From positions 62,001 to 126,000 of the forward strand of contig CAXXKK010000034.1 in NCBI GenBank assembly GCA_963676845.2: a DNA stretch of 64,000 nucleotides, given 5' to 3'. Below are positions 1 to 9,800 of the stretch, one piece after another. The position numbers were made by a program, and so were the translations under genes. Numbering within the stretch: the stretch's first letter is position 1; each line of letters starts with the position of its first letter. Origin of the DNA: G963662675 sp963676845. Its GTDB lineage: Bacteria; Bacteroidota; Bacteroidia; Bacteroidales; Prolixibacteraceae. The notes below the pieces were generated by a model, which was not told the origin of the DNA, made no database searches, and saw only the letters and a list, made by a program, of their open reading frames with translations.

Positions 1-54
1 ATTAAAAAGATGTTGTCCGTAATCTGATCATAGCTAAAATAGAGTGATGATTTT

Positions 55-462
55 CTATTTGAAATCTACATGTACACCTGATTCTATAAACTGAGATTTA
101 ATACCATCCAATTCTTCCTGACTGCTAAAACCAAAAATTTCACGTGTTTTTCCATTCTTTAGTTTGATGATAATTCCATTATAGCTTTTCTTAATCGGCT
201 TTTCTGTTATCAAATCAATTTCAGACAAGCTGAATTTCTTTTTGAAACTTTTCTTTGAAAAGAGATAGTATAGCCCTCCTGCAGTTACAATGAGAACAAA
301 TATCCAAAAGATGACTCTTGAATTTAGGCTGTCGGCCATGTATATTTGAATACATGCATTTACAAAAATGACAAAGATTAAAAATGCGATTACTCCAAAA
401 CTAGTAAGTGAATTGTCTTTTATTTCCAGTACTGAATTATCTTTTGAGAATTTAATTTCCAT
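55..462 (-). CDS. hypothetical protein with two transmembrane helices
   Basis: A 135-residue protein I do not recognise. It has a short polar N-terminus, two adjacent hydrophobic segments (about residues 20-45 and 50-70 from the chosen start) and a basic cytoplasmic-type tail of about 65 residues. It resembles small bacterial membrane proteins with a PH-like tail, but I cannot name a family. I chose the ATG at 462, which begins MEIKFSKD; an in-frame ATG at 486 would add eight residues with no other support. It stands alone upstream of the rny terminator and reads in the same direction as rny. Confidence 0.6.
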   Translation of the reverse strand: MEIKFSKDNSVLEIKDNSLTSFGVIAFLIFVIFVNACIQIYMADSLNSRVIFWIFVLIVTAGGLYYLFSKKSFKKKFSLSEIDLITEKPIKKSYNGIIIKLKNGKTREIFGFSSQEELDGIKSQFIESGVHVDFK

Positions 463-620
463 AGTTATAATTGATAAACTTGTCAAATATAATAAGAATC
501 ACAGACAACAATAAGAAATGATAGGTTGGGATTGAAAATGAGTGTGACGATTCTCAATCCCCATTAAATAAATGTCTATTAGAAACCGACACCCTTGGGG
601 TGGAAGCGTGATTCTCCAAC

Positions 621-647
621 AAAAAAGGCAACCTTATGGCTGCCTTT
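621..647 (-). terminator. rho-independent terminator of rny
   Basis: A hairpin with a 7-bp stem (AAAGGCA/TGCCTTT, 624-630 with 641-647) is followed on the minus strand by a T-rich run. It lies 28 bases past the rny stop codon. Confidence 0.75.
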
Positions 648-674
648 ATATATAGCGAATAAAATTTGAAAATC

Positions 675-2228
675 TTATTTTGCGTAATTTACTGCTCTTA
701 ATTCACGGATAACAGTGATCTTAATTTGTCCCGGATAAGTCATTTCATCCTGAATGTGTTTTGCGATATCAAATGACAGTTTTTCTGTATCTCCATCTGA
801 AATCTTATCACTACCTACAATTACACGTAACTCACGACCTGCCTGAATTGCGTAAGTTTTAAGTACTCCAGGATATGAAAGAGCTAAATCTTCAAGCGCT
901 TTTAGACGTTTGATATATGACTCAACAACCTCGCGACGAGCACCCGGACGAGCACCTGAGATTGCATCACAAACCTGTACGATTGGTGCCAGCAATGTCT
1001 GCATTTCAACCTCATCGTGGTGAGCACCAATTGCATTGCAGATATCTGGCTTTTCTTTGAATTTCTCGGCCATTTTCATACCTAATACTGCGTGTGGTAA
1101 TTCTGGTTCATCATCCGGTACTTTACCAATATCATGCAGCAATCCGGCACGTTTTGCCCATTTGGGGTTCAACCCAAGTTCTGAAGCCATAATAGCACTT
1201 AAATTTGCAACCTCACGCGAGTGCTGCAATAAGTTTTGACCATATGAAGAACGATATTTCATCTTACCAATCAAACGGATCAATTCAGGATGTAAACCAT
1301 GAATTCCAAGATCGATTGCAGTACGTTTACCTGTTTCAATAATTTCTTCTTCAACTTGCTTTTTCACTTTCGAAACAACTTCCTCGATACGAGCCGGGTG
1401 AATACGACCATCAGTTACTAACTGGTGTAAGGCAAGACGGGCAATTTCACGACGCACAGGATCAAATCCTGAAAGTACGATAGCTTCTGGTGTATCATCT
1501 ACAATAATCTCAATACCAGTTGCAGCTTCTAAGGCACGAATGTTACGACCTTCACGACCGATAATCCGACCTTTAATTTCATCACTTTCAATATGGAAAA
1601 TAGTCACAGCATTTTCAATAGCTGTTTCTGTTGCAACACGCTGAATGGATTTAACTACAACTTTCTTCGCTTCTTTATTGGCTGTAAGTTTAGCTTCTTC
1701 CATGATTTCGTTGATGTAAGACATTGCTTCAGTTTTTGCCTCATTTTTCAAAGACTCAACTAACTGATTTTTTGCCTCTTCTGCCGACAAACCCGAAATC
1801 GCTTCCAACTGTTCAACTTTCTGCTTATGCATTTTTTCCAACTCTTCTTCTTTTTGTTGGACTTTATTTATTTGCATCGACAAATTCTCACGAATGACAT
1901 CAGTTTCTTTTTTCTCTGCTTCAAAATCTTTCATCCTGCGGTTAAGTTCATCCTTACGTTGCAAGAAAGAAGCTTCACGCTGTTTTAACTTGTTTTCAAG
2001 AGAATTTACTTTGTTGTTTTTGTCATTTATGTACTTTTCGTGGTCAGCTTTAAGTTGAAGGAATTTTTCTTTTGCCTGTAATATTTTATCCTTTTTAATT
2101 ACTTCTCCTTCAGCTTCAGCTTCGCTCAATATCTTGTTCTTTTTACCCAGGATTGATTTATCCCACAAAAAGTAGGATAATGCACCTCCGACTACTAATC
2201 CTGCAATAGCATATAATATTTCCATCAT
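675..2228 (-). CDS. rny: ribonuclease Y
   Basis: A membrane-anchored endoribonuclease that initiates mRNA decay. The 517-residue length is standard for the family. Visible in order: one N-terminal transmembrane helix (about 3-22), a long charged coiled coil (about 35-200), a KH RNA-binding domain with the GREGRNIRALE loop (about 224-234), and an HD phosphohydrolase domain with the metal-binding HD pair at H365-D366 and a downstream AHHDE motif near 402-406. Two ATGs lie side by side at the start; either may be used. It is followed by its own terminator and preceded by the zapA pair reading the same way, separated by a long hairpin, so it is probably transcribed independently. Confidence 0.96.
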   Translation of the reverse strand: MMEILYAIAGLVVGGALSYFLWDKSILGKKNKILSEAEAEGEVIKKDKILQAKEKFLQLKADHEKYINDKNNKVNSLENKLKQREASFLQRKDELNRRMKDFEAEKKETDVIRENLSMQINKVQQKEEELEKMHKQKVEQLEAISGLSAEEAKNQLVESLKNEAKTEAMSYINEIMEEAKLTANKEAKKVVVKSIQRVATETAIENAVTIFHIESDEIKGRIIGREGRNIRALEAATGIEIIVDDTPEAIVLSGFDPVRREIARLALHQLVTDGRIHPARIEEVVSKVKKQVEEEIIETGKRTAIDLGIHGLHPELIRLIGKMKYRSSYGQNLLQHSREVANLSAIMASELGLNPKWAKRAGLLHDIGKVPDDEPELPHAVLGMKMAEKFKEKPDICNAIGAHHDEVEMQTLLAPIVQVCDAISGARPGARREVVESYIKRLKALEDLALSYPGVLKTYAIQAGRELRVIVGSDKISDGDTEKLSFDIAKHIQDEMTYPGQIKITVIRELRAVNYAK

Positions 2229-2256
2229 TTAGATATAAATTGTTCGTTAATAACTA

Positions 2257-2321
2257 AAAAAGCCAGCATTTCAATTCACTATCAATCATTTGGATTGAAA
2301 ATGAACCGAAAGCGGGCTTTT
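2257..2321 (-). terminator. long imperfect hairpin after zapA
   Basis: On the minus strand AAAAGCCCGC pairs with GCTGGCTTTT, with further pairing inside (TTTCGGTTCA with TGAATTGAAA), ending in a T run. It sits 18 bases after the zapA stop and before rny, so it most likely terminates zapA transcripts. The extended stem is longer than a usual terminator. Confidence 0.6.
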
Positions 2322-2339
2322 GATATAATAATTTAAATT

Positions 2340-2630
2340 TTATTCGTTCAGTAAATAATTGCTCAATTCTTCATCAAGCTCTTTAAGTCCTTCTATGACT
2401 GGAGATTCGTCTTTTAATTCTTCTATCTCCAAATTTTTAAGTACAACCTGAAATGCAGTCATCGCTAAAAAATCCTGTGCATCCTGATTTGCATATTTTT
2501 TCTTGTACTCCAGAACAATATCATTTACCATCTTGGCAGCTTTCCTATATTTCTCCTCTTCTCCCCAATCTATCCTTAATGGATATAATCTACCATTAAT
2601 ATTAATATTTATTGAAAGCTTATCTGCCAT
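2340..2630 (-). CDS. zapA: cell division protein ZapA
   Basis: A small FtsZ-ring-associated protein of 96 residues, the usual length. The N-terminal half has the ZapA pattern: a short beta strand region with SININING and YPLRI, followed by a helix with EEEKYRKAAKMVND and then a C-terminal helical, acidic coiled coil. ZapA bundles FtsZ filaments at midcell. It lies 12 bases downstream of a small coiled-coil gene in the same orientation, an arrangement I associate with Bacteroidota. The family assignment is from sequence pattern; no function beyond FtsZ bundling can be inferred here. Confidence 0.85.
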   Translation of the reverse strand: MADKLSINININGRLYPLRIDWGEEEKYRKAAKMVNDIVLEYKKKYANQDAQDFLAMTAFQVVLKNLEIEELKDESPVIEGLKELDEELSNYLLNE

Positions 2631-2642
2631 GTTTACGATGCA

Positions 2643-2936
2643 TTACACATTTAATTGGGCAATACATTTATCAATTTCCCGCACTATTTTATTGATGCGT
2701 TGTTTTACCAGCTTGTTTTCATCATCCTTAACTGATAAAACCTTTGCAACTTTTAAGTCGTCATACTTTTTGATCAAAGCTTCATTTTCACTTTTTAATC
2801 CGACGATTTCATTTTTCAGTAATTCAACTTGCTCTATTAGTTGTTGCTTATCTGTTTTTAAACTTTCTTGACGTTTGATAAGCATCCTGAATTTCGCCTT
2901 AAAATCTTCAAGTAAAATTTTATCTTGCTCAGTCAT
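2643..2936 (-). CDS. small coiled-coil protein upstream of zapA
   Basis: A 97-residue, almost wholly helical and highly charged protein (heptad-rich between about residues 10 and 65). I do not recognise a named family; size, coiled coil and position immediately before zapA suggest a division-associated partner analogous in shape to ZapB, but this is inference. I chose the ATG at 2936 (MTEQDKIL); an upstream in-frame ATG at 2957 would place the start within a candidate -7 promoter element at 2955-2962, which argues against it. Confidence 0.65.
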   Translation of the reverse strand: MTEQDKILLEDFKAKFRMLIKRQESLKTDKQQLIEQVELLKNEIVGLKSENEALIKKYDDLKVAKVLSVKDDENKLVKQRINKIVREIDKCIAQLNV

Positions 2937-2954
2937 TATGTATGATTGCAAGGA

Positions 2955-2962
2955 CAAAATTA
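2955..2962 (-). promoter_or_regulatory. candidate -7 element for the zapA pair
   Basis: On the minus strand the sequence TAATTTTG matches the Bacteroidota -7 consensus TAnnTTTG, about 19 bases before the chosen start at 2936. No convincing -33 TTG was found. Confidence 0.35.
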
Positions 2963-3079
2963 ATATTTTTGACCTAAAATTACACTAAGGTAACTTTATT
3001 TGTTGACTCCCACCAAGGATTAAACAAATTTTACTTAAAAATAGTTGATAACTGGCATGCCCTAAAGAATTGATATCCT

Positions 3080-4789
3080 ATGAAATACCTAATAATACTA
3101 GTACTTCTTTTTTTTACAAAATCAAATAAAACAATCATTTCTAATCCTGATTACTTTTCGCCTCCAGTAGACATACCTATTCTTTTAAGCGGAAATTTTG
3201 GAGAACTGCGTGCCAATCATTTTCATTCAGGAATAGATATAAGAACAGAGGGAAAAACAGGGCTTGAGGTATATTCTGCAGCTGATGGAGAAGTTGCCAG
3301 AATTTTTATTTCACCAACTGGCTTTGGGCATGCTTTGTACATTAATCATCCAAATGGAACAACAACTGTTTATGGGCACTTGCAGGAATTTAGAGAAGAT
3401 ATCGCCGAATATGCAAAATCTGTTCAATATGAAAATGAATCTTTCAGCATAGACATTCCTGTTCCTAAAGGCAAATTTCCTGTAAAAAGAGGCGAATTAA
3501 TTGCTCGAAGTGGCAACAGTGGAAGTTCCGGTGGCCCTCATCTTCATTTTGAAGTCAGGGATACCGAAAGCGAGCATCCTCTAAATCCTTTACTTTTCAA
3601 CTTTGATATTGAAGACACGATGTCTCCTCAAATCCAGTCTGTAATGTTTTATCCTCTTTCTGAAGATGCCCATATTGCAGGACAGGTTTCTCCTAAAAAA
3701 GTGGAAACAGTATATTATGATGGTGCTTATCATTTGAAAAGTAATCCTACACTTTCTGTTTATGGAGAGGTTGGGTTTGGTATTCAAGCTTTGGATTATC
3801 TTGACGGAAGTTGGAGTAAGTGTGGTATTTATGAAATTGATTTATCGGTAGATGGTGAATTGATATATACTTTTGAAATGGATGAACTGGATTTTGATGA
3901 AACCCGCTATCTAAATAGTCACATTGATTACTCTTACTACATTGATAATAACAGACGTTTTCATAAAAACTGGGTAGAACCTGGAAATGAATTAAACAAT
4001 TATCCTGTTTTGATTAATAATGGTAAAATTAAACTTGATGATGGCAAAACTCACCATATAAATTATGTATTGAAAGATGTATCCGGAAATAGCAGAAAGT
4101 TGGAATTTAAAGTATTATCTAAAAAGCTTGATATAAACCATGCAAAAGAAGCAGGCAGTTACTTTGCTTACGACCAAACCAATGTTTTGAATAAAGATGG
4201 AGTAGAAGCAAGTTTTAACCCGGGTACTTTTTATTCAAATTTTTATTTTGAATTTACTGAAAGCCCTTCTGGTGGAAAATACTATTCACCTATTTATAAG
4301 CTTCATAAGAATGAAGTCCCTGTTCATAAAAATTATGACTTAAGTATTACTGCCGATAATCTTCCGGTGAATCTTCGAAACAAAGCGCTTCTTGCTACAG
4401 TTAATGAAAAATCTGGTAAAGCATGGGCATTAGGTGGAAAATACGAAAATGGAAAAGTGACTGCCAGCGTTCGTGAGCTTGGAAATTTTGCTATTGTTGT
4501 TGACACTATTGCTCCAACAATAAAACCAGTAAATATCAACAACCACAAAACACTAACCAATAAAAACAAAATCAGTTTTAAAATTGATGATGATTTTTCT
4601 GGGATTTCCAGTTATAGTGGAGAAATTGACGGCAATTGGATTTTATTTGAATATGATGCAAAAAATGATTTATTGGAATATTATTTTGATGAAGAGCATC
4701 TGACATTGAACACAAACCATCAATTAGAATTGATAGTTACTGATGCAAAAGACAACAGGACAACATATGAAGCTGAATTTTATAGATAA
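3080..4789 (+). CDS. M23 family metallopeptidase
   Basis: A 569-residue exported zinc peptidase that probably cleaves peptidoglycan cross-links. An N-terminal signal sequence (about 1-16) is followed at once by the LytM domain: HxxxD at H49-D53, YGH near H100, and the HLH metal motif at H154-H156 in a GGPHLHFEVRD context. The remaining 400 residues are beta-rich with no motif I recognise and end in an Ig-like region; such long C-terminal extensions are common in Bacteroidota M23 proteins. It is transcribed divergently from the zapA pair. The partner or target cannot be read from the sequence. Confidence 0.9.
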   Translation: MKYLIILVLLFFTKSNKTIISNPDYFSPPVDIPILLSGNFGELRANHFHSGIDIRTEGKTGLEVYSAADGEVARIFISPTGFGHALYINHPNGTTTVYGHLQEFREDIAEYAKSVQYENESFSIDIPVPKGKFPVKRGELIARSGNSGSSGGPHLHFEVRDTESEHPLNPLLFNFDIEDTMSPQIQSVMFYPLSEDAHIAGQVSPKKVETVYYDGAYHLKSNPTLSVYGEVGFGIQALDYLDGSWSKCGIYEIDLSVDGELIYTFEMDELDFDETRYLNSHIDYSYYIDNNRRFHKNWVEPGNELNNYPVLINNGKIKLDDGKTHHINYVLKDVSGNSRKLEFKVLSKKLDINHAKEAGSYFAYDQTNVLNKDGVEASFNPGTFYSNFYFEFTESPSGGKYYSPIYKLHKNEVPVHKNYDLSITADNLPVNLRNKALLATVNEKSGKAWALGGKYENGKVTASVRELGNFAIVVDTIAPTIKPVNINNHKTLTNKNKISFKIDDDFSGISSYSGEIDGNWILFEYDAKNDLLEYYFDEEHLTLNTNHQLELIVTDAKDNRTTYEAEFYR

Positions 4790-4843
4790 GGTTCTTATAA
4801 AGGAGCATCAGACACTTAAATAAATAGCAACACGACAAAATGA

Positions 4844-5263
4844 TTATTCAAATATTTCCTCTTTGTTGATGCCATTTATTGTTTTTTTCCGGGCGAGCAA
4901 ATAAAATATATAGTGAATTAATAATCCAATCCCCCAAAAAATTATCATGGTGAATATTGCTCTAATATTCTCTGATTGTGAATGAAAACCACATAAAAAC
5001 CAAAATAACGACACCGAATTAAATATCAAATAGGTAACAAAATGGAAACGGAAACCTATATCGTATAATGGCAATAACTCACGATCTCTTTTCCCGAAGA
5101 ACCAACCAATTGCAAAATTGAAAACAAAGTACAAAACCGTAATTATCCATACCTGATTATACCTGAGGTTTTCTAAAAAGTAACTTAATCCATACCTAAA
5201 TACAACAGCTCCGATAAAAAAGAAAAATGCAAAAAACATCAAATTTTTCGTTACTAACTTCAT
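4844..5263 (-). CDS. four-helix integral membrane protein paired with PadR regulator
   Basis: A 139-residue protein consisting of four hydrophobic segments (about 8-28, 37-56, 72-92 and 101-123) with short basic loops. I do not recognise a family. It starts two bases after the stop of a PadR-type regulator gene, so the two are almost certainly co-transcribed. Regulator plus small membrane protein is a frequent arrangement in which the PadR protein controls its own neighbour, often in membrane-stress responses; that role is inference. Confidence 0.75.
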   Translation of the reverse strand: MKLVTKNLMFFAFFFFIGAVVFRYGLSYFLENLRYNQVWIITVLYFVFNFAIGWFFGKRDRELLPLYDIGFRFHFVTYLIFNSVSLFWFLCGFHSQSENIRAIFTMIIFWGIGLLIHYIFYLLARKKTINGINKEEIFE

Positions 5264-5265
5264 CT

Positions 5266-5637
5266 TTAGTCCTCCTTATTTATTAAGTTTTTTATTCGTT
5301 CATTATAAAAGAGGTTGATATTTCTCTTTGTAAAATTGCTAAGTAGCTTTTGTCCAAGTTCTGTCAAAAAATAATATTTCCGTTCAGGTCCTTTATTTCC
5401 CTCTCCTGTTTCAAAACTTACAACACCAACATGCTGATATTTTCTAAGGTTACGGTAAAGGCTTTGACTTTCACAACTCATCGTGTGATTCGATTGTTCC
5501 TCAACAAAAGTTTTAATCTCCTCGACATACTTTTTCCCATCTTTTAAGGAGAGAAAAATCCACAAGGTTAATTGCCCTTTTTTGTACGTTTCTTCCCATG
5601 CCAACAATAATTCAGATAAGTTATTATGATCTTTCAT
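5266..5637 (-). CDS. PadR-family transcriptional regulator
   Basis: A 123-residue winged-helix DNA-binding protein. The PadR pattern is visible: helix with GQLTLWIFLSLKDG near residue 20, the recognition-helix region around SQSLYRNLRKYQHVGVVSFE (about 58-77), a wing ending in KGPERKYYFLTELG, and a short C-terminal helix. PadR proteins usually repress and respond to ligands or membrane stress. First gene of a two-gene operon with a four-helix membrane protein. No operator palindrome was obvious in the upstream 235 bases. Confidence 0.88.
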   Translation of the reverse strand: MKDHNNLSELLLAWEETYKKGQLTLWIFLSLKDGKKYVEEIKTFVEEQSNHTMSCESQSLYRNLRKYQHVGVVSFETGEGNKGPERKYYFLTELGQKLLSNFTKRNINLFYNERIKNLINKED

Positions 5638-5845
5638 AGATTAGACCTTATGTATTAATCATCTTGTGTAATACAAATAAACAATAAAACATTAAGACTT
5701 GCAAGAGATTGCTTTTCTGCTTTCAACACAACAACGAAAACTTCAATTGAGGCACAAAGATTGACCTACATTCACTATCAAAAAACAAAGTCTATCATAT
5801 CCCTTTGTTCTAGGTTTTAAGCTCTGTCTATCTAAAAAAACCTAT

Positions 5846-5853
5846 TATCTTTG
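5846..5853 (+). promoter_or_regulatory. -7 promoter element of fabD
   Basis: TATCTTTG matches the Bacteroidota -7 consensus TAnnTTTG and ends 25 bases before the fabD ATG. No clear -33 TTG at the expected distance. Confidence 0.5.
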
Positions 5854-5878
5854 CCAGTCAAAACATAAACGTTTGACT

Positions 5879-6766
5879 ATGAAAGCATATGTATTTCCCG
5901 GACAGGGAGCACAATTCCCGGGAATGGGGAAAGACCTTTATGAAAATTCGCCACTGGCAAAGGAATTATTCGATAAAGCCAATGAAATTCTTGGCTTCAA
6001 TATCACTGACATCATGTTTGAGGGTACTGTTGACGACCTTAAACAAACTAAAGTTACTCAACCAGCAATCTTCCTTCATTCTGTTTTATTAGCAAAAACA
6101 CTTGAAGATTTTAAACCTGAAATGGTTGCCGGTCACTCTTTGGGGGAATTTTCTGCACTGGTTGCCAATGGGGCTTTAACGTTCGAGGACGGATTAAAAT
6201 TGGTATCTCAGCGTGCGATGGCCATGCAAAAAGCCTGCGAATTGGAACCATCAACTATGGCTGCAATTGTAGGTTTAGATGATGCTACTGTTGAAGAGGT
6301 TTGTGCCTCAATTGATGAAGTTGTCGTACCTGCAAACTACAATTGCCCCGGACAGTTGGTAATTTCAGGAAGTGAAGCTGGAATTGATAAAGCTTGCGAG
6401 GTGTTGAAAGAAAAAGGTGCCAAACGTGCATTAAAGTTAGTTGTTGGCGGTGCTTTCCATTCTCCATTAATGGAACCAGCCCGCGAGGAATTAGCAGCTG
6501 CAATTGAAGCAACAACATTCAGTGAGCCTGTTTGTCCAATCTACCAAAACGTAAATGCTGCTCCTACAAGTGATCCCGCAGTTATAAAAGAAAACCTGAT
6601 TGCCCAACTTACAGCTCCTGTAAAATGGACTCAAACAGCTCAAAATATGCTGAAAGATGGTGCAACATTATTTACAGAAATTGGTCCTGGAAAAGTACTT
6701 CAGGGATTGATTAAAAAAGTAGATCGTTCAGCCGAAACTGCAGGAATTAGCAGTTACGAAGCATAA
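5879..6766 (+). CDS. fabD: malonyl-CoA:ACP transacylase
   Basis: Transfers malonyl groups from CoA to acyl carrier protein for fatty-acid synthesis in the cytoplasm. The 295-residue protein has the N-terminal FPGQGAQ oxyanion loop (about 6-12), the nucleophile elbow GHSLGEF with Ser near 87, and the catalytic His in the GGAFHSPLM motif near 200. The ATG at 5879 begins MKAYVFPGQG; an upstream in-frame TTG at 5873 is less likely. It stands alone rather than in a fab cluster, with its own -7 element and a bidirectional terminator shared with purL. Confidence 0.95.
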   Translation: MKAYVFPGQGAQFPGMGKDLYENSPLAKELFDKANEILGFNITDIMFEGTVDDLKQTKVTQPAIFLHSVLLAKTLEDFKPEMVAGHSLGEFSALVANGALTFEDGLKLVSQRAMAMQKACELEPSTMAAIVGLDDATVEEVCASIDEVVVPANYNCPGQLVISGSEAGIDKACEVLKEKGAKRALKLVVGGAFHSPLMEPAREELAAAIEATTFSEPVCPIYQNVNAAPTSDPAVIKENLIAQLTAPVKWTQTAQNMLKDGATLFTEIGPGKVLQGLIKKVDRSAETAGISSYEA

Positions 6767-6802
6767 GAAATTATCGTTCAAATAATAAATGGATGTCATC
6801 CA

Positions 6803-6848
6803 TAAACAATAAAAGGCCACATCTTTAGATGCAGCCTTTTATTGTTTA
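6803..6848. terminator. bidirectional terminator between fabD and purL
   Basis: A near-perfect hairpin: TAAACAATAAAAGGC pairs with GCCTTTTATTGTTTA, with an inner CATCT/AGATG stem. It sits between convergent genes and has A/T flanks that would serve both strands. Confidence 0.85.
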
Positions 6849-6860
6849 TGAGGATTTTTT

Positions 6861-9800
6861 CTATTTCTTATTTGCTTTAATCCATTCACGTGCATTTACA
6901 AAAGCTTCGATCCATGGAGCAACTTCATCTTTTTTGCGATCCGTTGGATAATGAGCCCATTGCCATGGTTTGAATGCACGTTCCAGGTGAGGCATCATAG
7001 CCAGGTGGCGACCATCTTTAGAGCAGATTGATGCAGTATGATAATCCGATCCATTGGGGTTCCCAGGATAGAATTGATTCGCATATTTGTAAGGAATGTT
7101 GTATTCTTTTTCGTCATATGGTAGACTGAATTTTCCTTCGCCGTGAGCTACCCAAACGCCTAATTTCATTCCAGCCATTGTATTCAACATGACGGAGTTG
7201 TTTTCAGCAATTTCAATACCTAAGAATGCAGACTCGAATTTGTGTGATTCGTTATGCAACATCTTTGGCATCTCTTTGTGTTCAGGATAAATCAAGCCTA
7301 ATTCAACCATAAGCTGGCAACCGTTACAAACACCCAAACTCAGTGTATCTTCACGTTTGTAGAAGTTTTCTAAGGCGATGCGTGCTTTTTCGTTGTATTT
7401 AAAAGCACCGGCCCAACCTTTGGCAGAACCCAATACGTCGGAATTGGAGAATCCACCAACAAATACGATTAGGTTTACATCCTTCAGTGTTTCGCGTCCG
7501 GCAATCAGGTCGGTCATATGAACGTCTTTAACGTCCATTCCGGCCAGGTAAAGCATGTAAGCCATCTCCCGGTCACCGTTTACTCCTTTTTCGCGTATAA
7601 TGGCTGTTTTTATCTCACTTGGCTCACGACGTTTCAGGTCAATACCATAGTCGGCAGCTTTTCCTGTGAAGTTTTTAAAGTCGTACACCAATTCGTTTTT
7701 CTTGTAGTTCTGGAAACGTTCCAAAGCCAATTTTTCGCCACTTTGCTTGCGATCCATCAAGTATGATGTTTTGAACCACAATTCACGAAGAGAGTCGATA
7801 TCGAATTGGTAGTTTTTATCGTTGATTTTAATTATAACTTCTCTTTTTGCTGAAGGAGTTCCGATTTTTACAAATTTCACAGCAGCTTCTGAAAGCTTGG
7901 CTTCCAATTTAGCTGCATCAGCAGCCTGAATAACAATCGCAGGGTTTTCATTGAAAAGAACTTTTGTGCTATCTGCTTCGCCTAATCCTGAAAGATCAAG
8001 GTTCAATCCGCTTTCGTTATCGCTGAAGCACATCTCAAGCAATGTTGTAATCAAACCACCAGACGCTACATCGTGCCCGGCAACGATTAACTCATCTTCA
8101 ATAATATTCTGAATTGCATTGAAAGCATTTACGAAATACGCAGCATCTGCAACTGTTGGGGCTTCCTGTCCAATTTTGTTAATTACTTGTCCGAAAGCAC
8201 TTCCGCCCAAGGCTAAGGCAGTAGAAGAAAAGTCAATGTAGTAAAGAGGTTTATTTTCATCATTAACAACAACTGGTTCAATAACTTTCTTCACATCAGT
8301 AACTTCACCAGATGCAGAAATAATTACAGTTCCAGGTGAGTATACAACATCATCTTTGTATTTCTGGGTCATTGACATGGAGTCTTTTCCCGTAGGAATA
8401 TTTACCCCAATAGCACAGGCAAAATCGCTGGCTGCTTTCACCGCTTTGTAAATGCGGGCATTTTCTCCCGGATTTTTAGCTGGCCACATCCAGTTTGCAC
8501 TTAAAGAGATGCTTTTGATTTTATCCGGCATTGGAGCCCAAATGATGTTGGTTAATGATTCAGAAATAGAAAGGACTGAACCTTTTTCTGCATCCACCAT
8601 ACCGGCAACAGGTGCATGACCAATAGAAGTCGCCAATCCACTTATCCCTTGGTAATCTAATGTGATAACACCTAAGTTGTTTAAAGGAAGGTGAAGTTTT
8701 CCGGCTCCTTGCTGTTTCGCAATTCGTCCGGTTACCGAACGGTCGACTTTGTTGGTTAACCAGTCTTTAGAGGCAACAGATTCCAATTGAAGTACATCTT
8801 CAACATACGATTCAATTTTCTCCTGATCGTAGGCTAAATCTGCAAATTTAGAATCTTCTGTTTTGTCTGTTAAAACTGTTTTTGGAGGATTCCCAAACAT
8901 GTATGCCAACTGCCAGTCGATTGGTGTTTCACCCGTTTTTGAGTTTTTGAAAGTGAACTGCATATCTCCAGTCGATTCACCAATTACATACATTGGAGAG
9001 CGTTCACGATCAGCAATGTTTTTAAGTTTCTCAACGTCTTTTTCGTGCATCACAAGTCCCATGCGTTCCTGTGACTCGTTACCAATAATCTCTTTTTGAG
9101 AAAGGGTAGGGTCTCCAACCGGAAGTTTATCTGTGTCGATGATACCTCCAGTTTCTTCCACCAATTCGGAAAGGCAGTTTAAGTGTCCGCCAGCACCGTG
9201 GTCGTGGATAGAGACAATTGGATTGTCATCAGCTTCAGATAGTGCGCGGATTGCATTGTAGGCACGTTTTTGCATTTCCGGGTTCGCACGCTGAACAGCA
9301 TTCAGCTCAATCGCATTTTCAAATTCACCGGTAGCTACAGAAGAAACAGCTCCACCACCCATTCCGATACGGTAGTTGTCACCACCCAGCAAAACAACTT
9401 TATCGCCTTTTGTTGGTGTATCTTTCAGGCTGTCTTTTTTGCGACCAAATCCAATACCACCGGCCAACATGATCACTTTGTCGTAACCGTATTTCTTGTA
9501 ATTTTCGAAATGCTCGAACGTAAGAACTGATCCACAGATAAGCGGTTGCCCAAATTTGTTACCAAAATCGCTGGCACCGTTGGATGCTTTGATCAGGATT
9601 TCTTCCGGAGTTTGGTATAGCCATGGGCGTTCCTCTGTTGCTTGTTCCCAGTTGCGGGAATCTTCCGAACGTGGATAAGAAGTCATGTAAACGGCAGTTC
9701 CAGCAATGGGTAAACTACCTTTACCACCTGCAATACGGTCGCGAATTTCTCCTCCTGTACCTGTTGCAGCACCGTTAAATGGCTCTACAGTAGTAGGGAA

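Noticed and set aside
2257..2321. 6S RNA next to zapA, as in proteobacteria
   Set aside because: The element is only about 65 bases, ends in a T run and fits a terminator better than a 6S RNA.
2503..2871. A 122-codon opposite-strand frame over zapA and the coiled-coil gene
   Set aside because: It lies antisense to two genes with clear coding patterns and shows no domain of its own.
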